Shown here: positions 60,572 through 64,000 of the stretch, piece after piece
Layout: each line of letters starts with the position of its first letter
How positions within the stretch are numbered: the first letter of the stretch is position 1
Assembly: GCA_031213475.1 (NCBI GenBank)
Contig: JARUPZ010000023.1
Coordinates: 9,628,157 to 9,692,156, forward strand
Source of the DNA: Nereocystis luetkeana
Taxonomy: Eukaryota; Sar; Phaeophyceae; Laminariales; Laminariaceae
Direction: 5' to 3'
DNA length: 64,000 nucleotides
Notes under the pieces: generated by a model
Seen by the model: the letters and a program-made list of their open reading frames with translations, nothing else
The model's database searches: none
What the model was told of the DNA's origin: nothing
Translations under genes and position numbers: made by a program

Positions 60572-61178
60572 ACGTTTTCACTTTTGGCCTCAGGCCATGT
60601 CTTAAGCAAGGTAGTCAAAACCGAGTTTTTTTGCTTTACTTTATTTTTAACGTACTTTAACGTGTTTTAGACCGGGAGTCAGACCGAATTGGGCAATGTC
60701 CTGGCAGGAGCGGTCTGGTTGCCTACGGAGGGATGCAAATGTACATTCCTTAACATAGGAAGGTGGTGACACAGAATATGTGGTTCGTATTCAAAGCTCA
60801 CGAGGGGAAAAGATTTACCAATAACCTTGTTCACGGAACAGAAAAAGAGAACAACCTTCTGCGCCGTTTGCGCCGTACAGCTGCGTCACACCATGTGTTG
60901 CACACACCCAGGCACCTCCTAAAATCAATACAAACACTGCGTCATAGTCCAAGCTTGTCCTGAAGTCTAACATGCCCGCAAGCGCTTCCTGCCGTGAGTC
61001 ACACTGCGGCCCTGACTTTTTCTGCATCTTCTCTCCTATGCGTTTTATGAAGTTCAAGAACAGCCGCCACTCGTCACTGCGGTTGTCTAGATTGCAGACA
61101 GGGCTGGAAGTCTTGTCCCACTTGTGGGTGGCTGCGAGAGGGTGGCTGAGAGCCATGCTGACGCTCTGTGTGCGAGAG
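60572..61178. other. Interval between inverted repeat and tandem duplication; unclassified minus frame
   Basis: A minus frame of 113 codons (61156-60815) reads plausibly as protein (DEWRLFLNFIKRIGEKMQKK, LDYDAVFVLILGGAWVCATH). It has no motif I know and no visible partner exons. It could be an isolated exon or transposon residue. Confidence 0.25.
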
Positions 61179-61620
61179 CTGCGATCGTGTGTGTGTCCGT
61201 ATCTGCTGTGTGTGTGTTTTTTTTTAACTTTGCTGTAATTCCGCCGCGAAAAAATCGGTTTCGTTTTTTTTTGCTATTCTAAACCCTATATGACATGCGG
61301 AGGATATGCTTTATTTGGGAAAATGGTGTCCAGTCACCTTGATAGTCGAATGTGCAAACGCGCTGTGATTGGCTGATTACGACGATATGCGCAACTCCGC
61401 TGCGATCGTGTGTGTGTCCGTATCTGCTGTGTGTGTGTTTTTTTTTAACTTTGCTGTAATTCCGCCGCGAAAAAATCGGTTTCGTTTTTTTTTGCTATTC
61501 TAAACCCTATATGACATGCGGAGGATATGCTTTATTTGGGAAAATGGTGTCCAGTCACCTTTAAAGTCGAATGTACAAACGCGCTGTGATTGGCTGATTA
61601 CGACGATATGCGCAACTCCG
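61179..61620. repeat. 221-bp tandem duplication
   Basis: The unit CTGCGATCGTGTGTGTGTCC ... GATATGCGCAACTCCG is repeated head to tail with period 221 (61179-61399 and 61400-61620). Only about four bases differ by eye (e.g. CCTTGATAGTC against CCTTTAAAGTC). The unit contains CGCTGTGATTGGCTGATTAC. A recent duplication. Confidence 0.95.
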
Positions 61621-62119
61621 TTCAACTTTCGTCATTGAAAAGTTATGGCTTGACGAACGAATGTGAGTTTCTTGCCCGGCCCAGCTCGTAGGTGTTGGTG
61701 TTGATGGTTGTCTTCACATCAAACTGTTATTATTCACCTGGTACCACGTATAAACTACAGCAGTCTATTTTGCGACATCGCTCAGGGAGCCAGCCCCCCA
61801 GACCCAGACTGTCCGCGTTTTGATTATCACGTTCCGGGGCTATGGTATAGGGTACCTCGTACCAGGTATCTTCGTATCGTACTCCGATAGTCCTTGCAAT
61901 TGCCTTGCGTTTCTGCCCGCAGTTGAGGTGCTTGCGATCGTCCGTCTTTTCTCTTCGTGCATCCCTTTGGTTTCGCAACCGTAAGGCAACGGTTGTGCTT
62001 CTTGTATAGCACTACGATACCCAGTACAGCGCACCGCACCAAAACGAGGAAATACAGTTGCGCCGGAGCACCCGCAGCGGCCGATAACTGCCTACGAGTC
62101 CGTTCAAATTTGGGTCTAC

Positions 62120-62165
62120 GGTTAGGGTTTGGGTTAGGGGTTCGGGCTAGGGCCAGGGTTGGGGT
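62120..62165. repeat. Degenerate telomere-like tract
   Basis: GGTTAGGGTTTGGGTTAGGG, then GTTCGGGCTAGGGCCAGGGT: six or so TTAGGG-like units of decreasing quality. Too short and internal to be a chromosome end. Confidence 0.7.
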
Positions 62166-62367
62166 ATGTACTGTCCATCCGTCCTTCCACCCATCCAGCC
62201 TTACCCTTGCTGGAATGAACAATGCCTTCTACACCGCAACACACGAGTGTACACCACGCGTGTACACCACTCGCGAGCCGCCTCGCCTTTCGTACGTCCT
62301 GCTTGCTGTCTGTCGCCTTGTCTTGCCTTGTTGTCTTGGTTGACCAGCTGCCAATACATGCTGCTGA

Positions 62368-64000
62368 ATGCTGGTATACCGTCGGTGTACCGTGCTACCT
62401 TGCAAACAGGTCGTCTTGAGCGAGTTCGTTCGCTTTGAACACAAGGCCGACCCGAACTATGCACAGGCTGAAACATCAACAGGCGCTAGCAACAACAACG
62501 CCTACAACAACAGCAGCAGCAGCAGCCTCCTCTACGTGTGCGTCGAGGCCAACGGCCTCCTCCGCCTCTGGAGGTGGGGAGCCGAGGGCGCCGATTGGAG
62601 CTGGAGCTTTCTCAACAGATGCAACATCTGTGCCTGCCGGGACGACCCGATCGGCTGTAGGGTACTGGCGGCCGCGATGGTCCCGGAGCCGGGGGAGGGA
62701 TCGCCACGGGTCGGGAACAGGCACCGCCTGGTGTGGGAGCAGGAGGACGGCGGGGAAGGGGCCGGGCTCGGGCTCTCGTCCATTCCCGCCGCCGGAACCC
62801 GCCCGGCCCGCCGGGTTTGGTCTCGTAGAGTTACGTACGACTTGGAAGACGGTGATACTGGCGATGGTCACGAATCACAGGCGCAGCTGCAGCAACGGTA
62901 TCGGCAGGAAGGCGAAGAGGATGAGGAGGGCGAGGAGAAAGAGTCTGCATTTGGCGGCGGCGGTGGCGGCGGCGGTGGTGGCAGCAACACTCGCGCAGAA
63001 GTAGCCCTGGCCTTTTCGGCGTGTCTGATGCCGACAGGAGTCGACGCGTTGCTCTGCAGCCAGGTGGGGGTGTGGATGCCCACGGGGACGAGGGTATTTT
63101 TCAATCACTTCGCCACCGGCCGCTTGCCCGAGATTATCGTACCCATCTTCCCTACCCGGCCACTCCCTGCCGGGGGGCACACAAGTGGGGGTGGGGCCGC
63201 CGGCGCGAAGAACGATGGCGACAAGCTCGGTACCAGTGAGCACGGAAGCGAGATCGGGGCGTTTATGGACGCCGAGAGTAGTCCAGAGAACGGGGTTTAC
63301 GCGCCGGACGGTAGCGATTATGCTGGAGGCGAGGGCGGAGCCACGAAAAAGGTTTTTGCCTTGGCCGGGCAGGACGCGCCCAAAGACCCGTCGACACTCC
63401 GGCTGTTCTCGGTGCACGACTCGACCGGTGACCTGATGGTGTACGACCACCCCGGCGCAATTCTGGTGGTCTCCTTTTCGCCTTCGGAGGAGGGCGGCCT
63501 TAGGCTTGGCGCGCAGTGCACGCTCAACCCGCCCCCCCCAGTCCCCCCGAGCTCCTTGATGGCGCGCTTCAACGTGGCCGTGCTCTGCGGCGGCGGGTTG
63601 TGCTCGGCGTATGACCTGTGCACCGGACACCTGCTCGGCACGGCGGCGGTTCCTCGGTGCCCTGCGTGCGCCTTTCTACGACACCACCGCTCGACGAGCC
63701 ATGCAAGTGCTTCGCCATGCTCATCTTGCACGTGCGGCCGGCGGCGTCCGTCGCCGCCAACGTGGGCTGCCTCGACGGAGCTGAGTCCCGGATTTACGGC
63801 AGCTGTTCCGTCGTTGTGGAATTCCAGGACGCGGGGACACTTGGCCGGGGTTCTCACGGCGACGCAGGTACTGCGAATCAGGCTTCCCACGGCGGAGGCT
63901 TGTCTGGCAACTATGTTGCAGGCTCCGGGCAAAGGTAAGGGAGCGGTGCTGCATTCACTCTGCAGGCGCGGGCTAAGAACCTGTTTCGGCAGCTGCTGCG
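62368..64000 (+). CDS. Partial gene of unknown function, runs off the right edge
   Basis: One plus frame is open from ATG 62368 to the window end. An acceptor (GCAAACAG at about 62402-62409) suggests the exon really starts at 62410 with VVLSEFVRFEHKADPNYAQ. Readable segments: LLYVCVEANGLLRLWRW, a Cys-rich FLNRCNICACRDDPIGCRVL, an acidic and poly-Gly linker, ALAFSACLMPTGVDALLCSQ, FFNHFATGRLPEIIVPIFP, LRLFSVHDSTGDLMVYD and FNVAVLCGGGLCSAYDLCTG. Alternating hydrophobic strands with W, G and D turns suggest a beta-propeller-like protein (inference only). After about 63640 the best protein-like sequence shifts frame (DEPCKCFAMLILHVRPAASV), so a missed small intron or an assembly indel is likely. 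A later acceptor (CTCTGCAG, 63958-63965) may open an exon reading ARAKNLFRQLL. No family assigned. Confidence 0.5.
   Translation, partial: MLVYRRCTVLPCKQVVLSEFVRFEHKADPNYAQAETSTGASNNNAYNNSSSSSLLYVCVEANGLLRLWRWGAEGADWSWSFLNRCNICACRDDPIGCRVLAAAMVPEPGEGSPRVGNRHRLVWEQEDGGEGAGLGLSSIPAAGTRPARRVWSRRVTYDLEDGDTGDGHESQAQLQQRYRQEGEEDEEGEEKESAFGGGGGGGGGGSNTRAEVALAFSACLMPTGVDALLCSQVGVWMPTGTRVFFNHFATGRLPEIIVPIFPTRPLPAGGHTSGGGAAGAKNDGDKLGTSEHGSEIGAFMDAESSPENGVYAPDGSDYAGGEGGATKKVFALAGQDAPKDPSTLRLFSVHDSTGDLMVYDHPGAILVVSFSPSEEGGLRLGAQCTLNPPPPVPPSSLMARFNVAVLCGGGLCSAYDLCTGHLLGTAAVPRCPACAFLRHHRSTSHASASPCSSCTCGRRRPSPPTWAASTELSPGFTAAVPSLWNSRTRGHLAGVLTATQVLRIRLPTAEACLATMLQAPGKGKGAVLHSLCRRGLRTCFGSCC

Noticed and set aside
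59345..60605. Frames of 80-150 codons on both strands repeated in mirror image
   Set aside because: They come from the two arms of the long inverted repeat and match each other, not a known protein.

Overview
The window reads as nuclear DNA of a eukaryote with long introns, most probably a brown alga (Phaeophyceae, Ectocarpus-like). The basis is inference. Coding exons are GC-rich and separated by large GT-AG introns. The proteins are Ser/Gly/Ala-rich. The intergenic DNA is packed with triplet microsatellites and G/C homopolymers. A Ty3/gypsy chromodomain integrase fragment is of a type I associate with brown algal genomes. There is no prokaryotic operon structure.

Layout. 1-10.7 kb is gene-poor and built of microsatellites, a MITE, a tRNA-related SINE, an inverted-repeat pair and a full copy of a ~540-bp dispersed repeat. 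10.7-14 kb holds a 5'-truncated Ty3/gypsy integrase with an internal stop, flanked on both sides by copies of a second, composite tRNA-derived SINE. 14.6-19.8 kb (+) is a seven-exon gene for a membrane-anchored DUF924 protein. 20.4-28.0 kb (+) is a ten-exon gene for a TilS-like PP-loop ATPase; its introns carry a SINE, a MITE and a full dispersed repeat. 28.0-34.6 kb is a convergent intergenic region with repeats and no convincing gene. 34.6-57.3 kb (-) is one very large gene of about 20 exons and about 2,540 codons. It encodes a Ser-rich N-terminus, a signal-anchor helix and lumenal segment, a multi-helix membrane domain resembling Wntless (Wls/GOST type), and a C-terminal class 3 lipase interrupted by two long low-complexity insertions. 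58.6-60.6 kb is a ~2-kb long inverted repeat. 61.2-61.6 kb is a 221-bp tandem duplication, followed by a short telomere-like tract. From 62.4 kb to the right edge (+) there is a partial gene of unknown function.

All exon models were built by hand from GT/AG signals and reading-frame continuity, with no transcript data. In the DUF924 and TilS genes every junction keeps frame. In the lipase gene every junction keeps frame except around one doubtful exon at 46.6-46.8 kb. The three assigned genes show no pathway link: one is a probable organellar tRNA-modifying enzyme, one a conserved protein of unknown role, and one a candidate membrane lipid hydrolase or trafficking protein. The most unusual items are the Wntless-like/lipase fusion and a heavily over-represented 9-mer, TACCAGGTA/TACCTGGTA (at least 22 copies by hand count).
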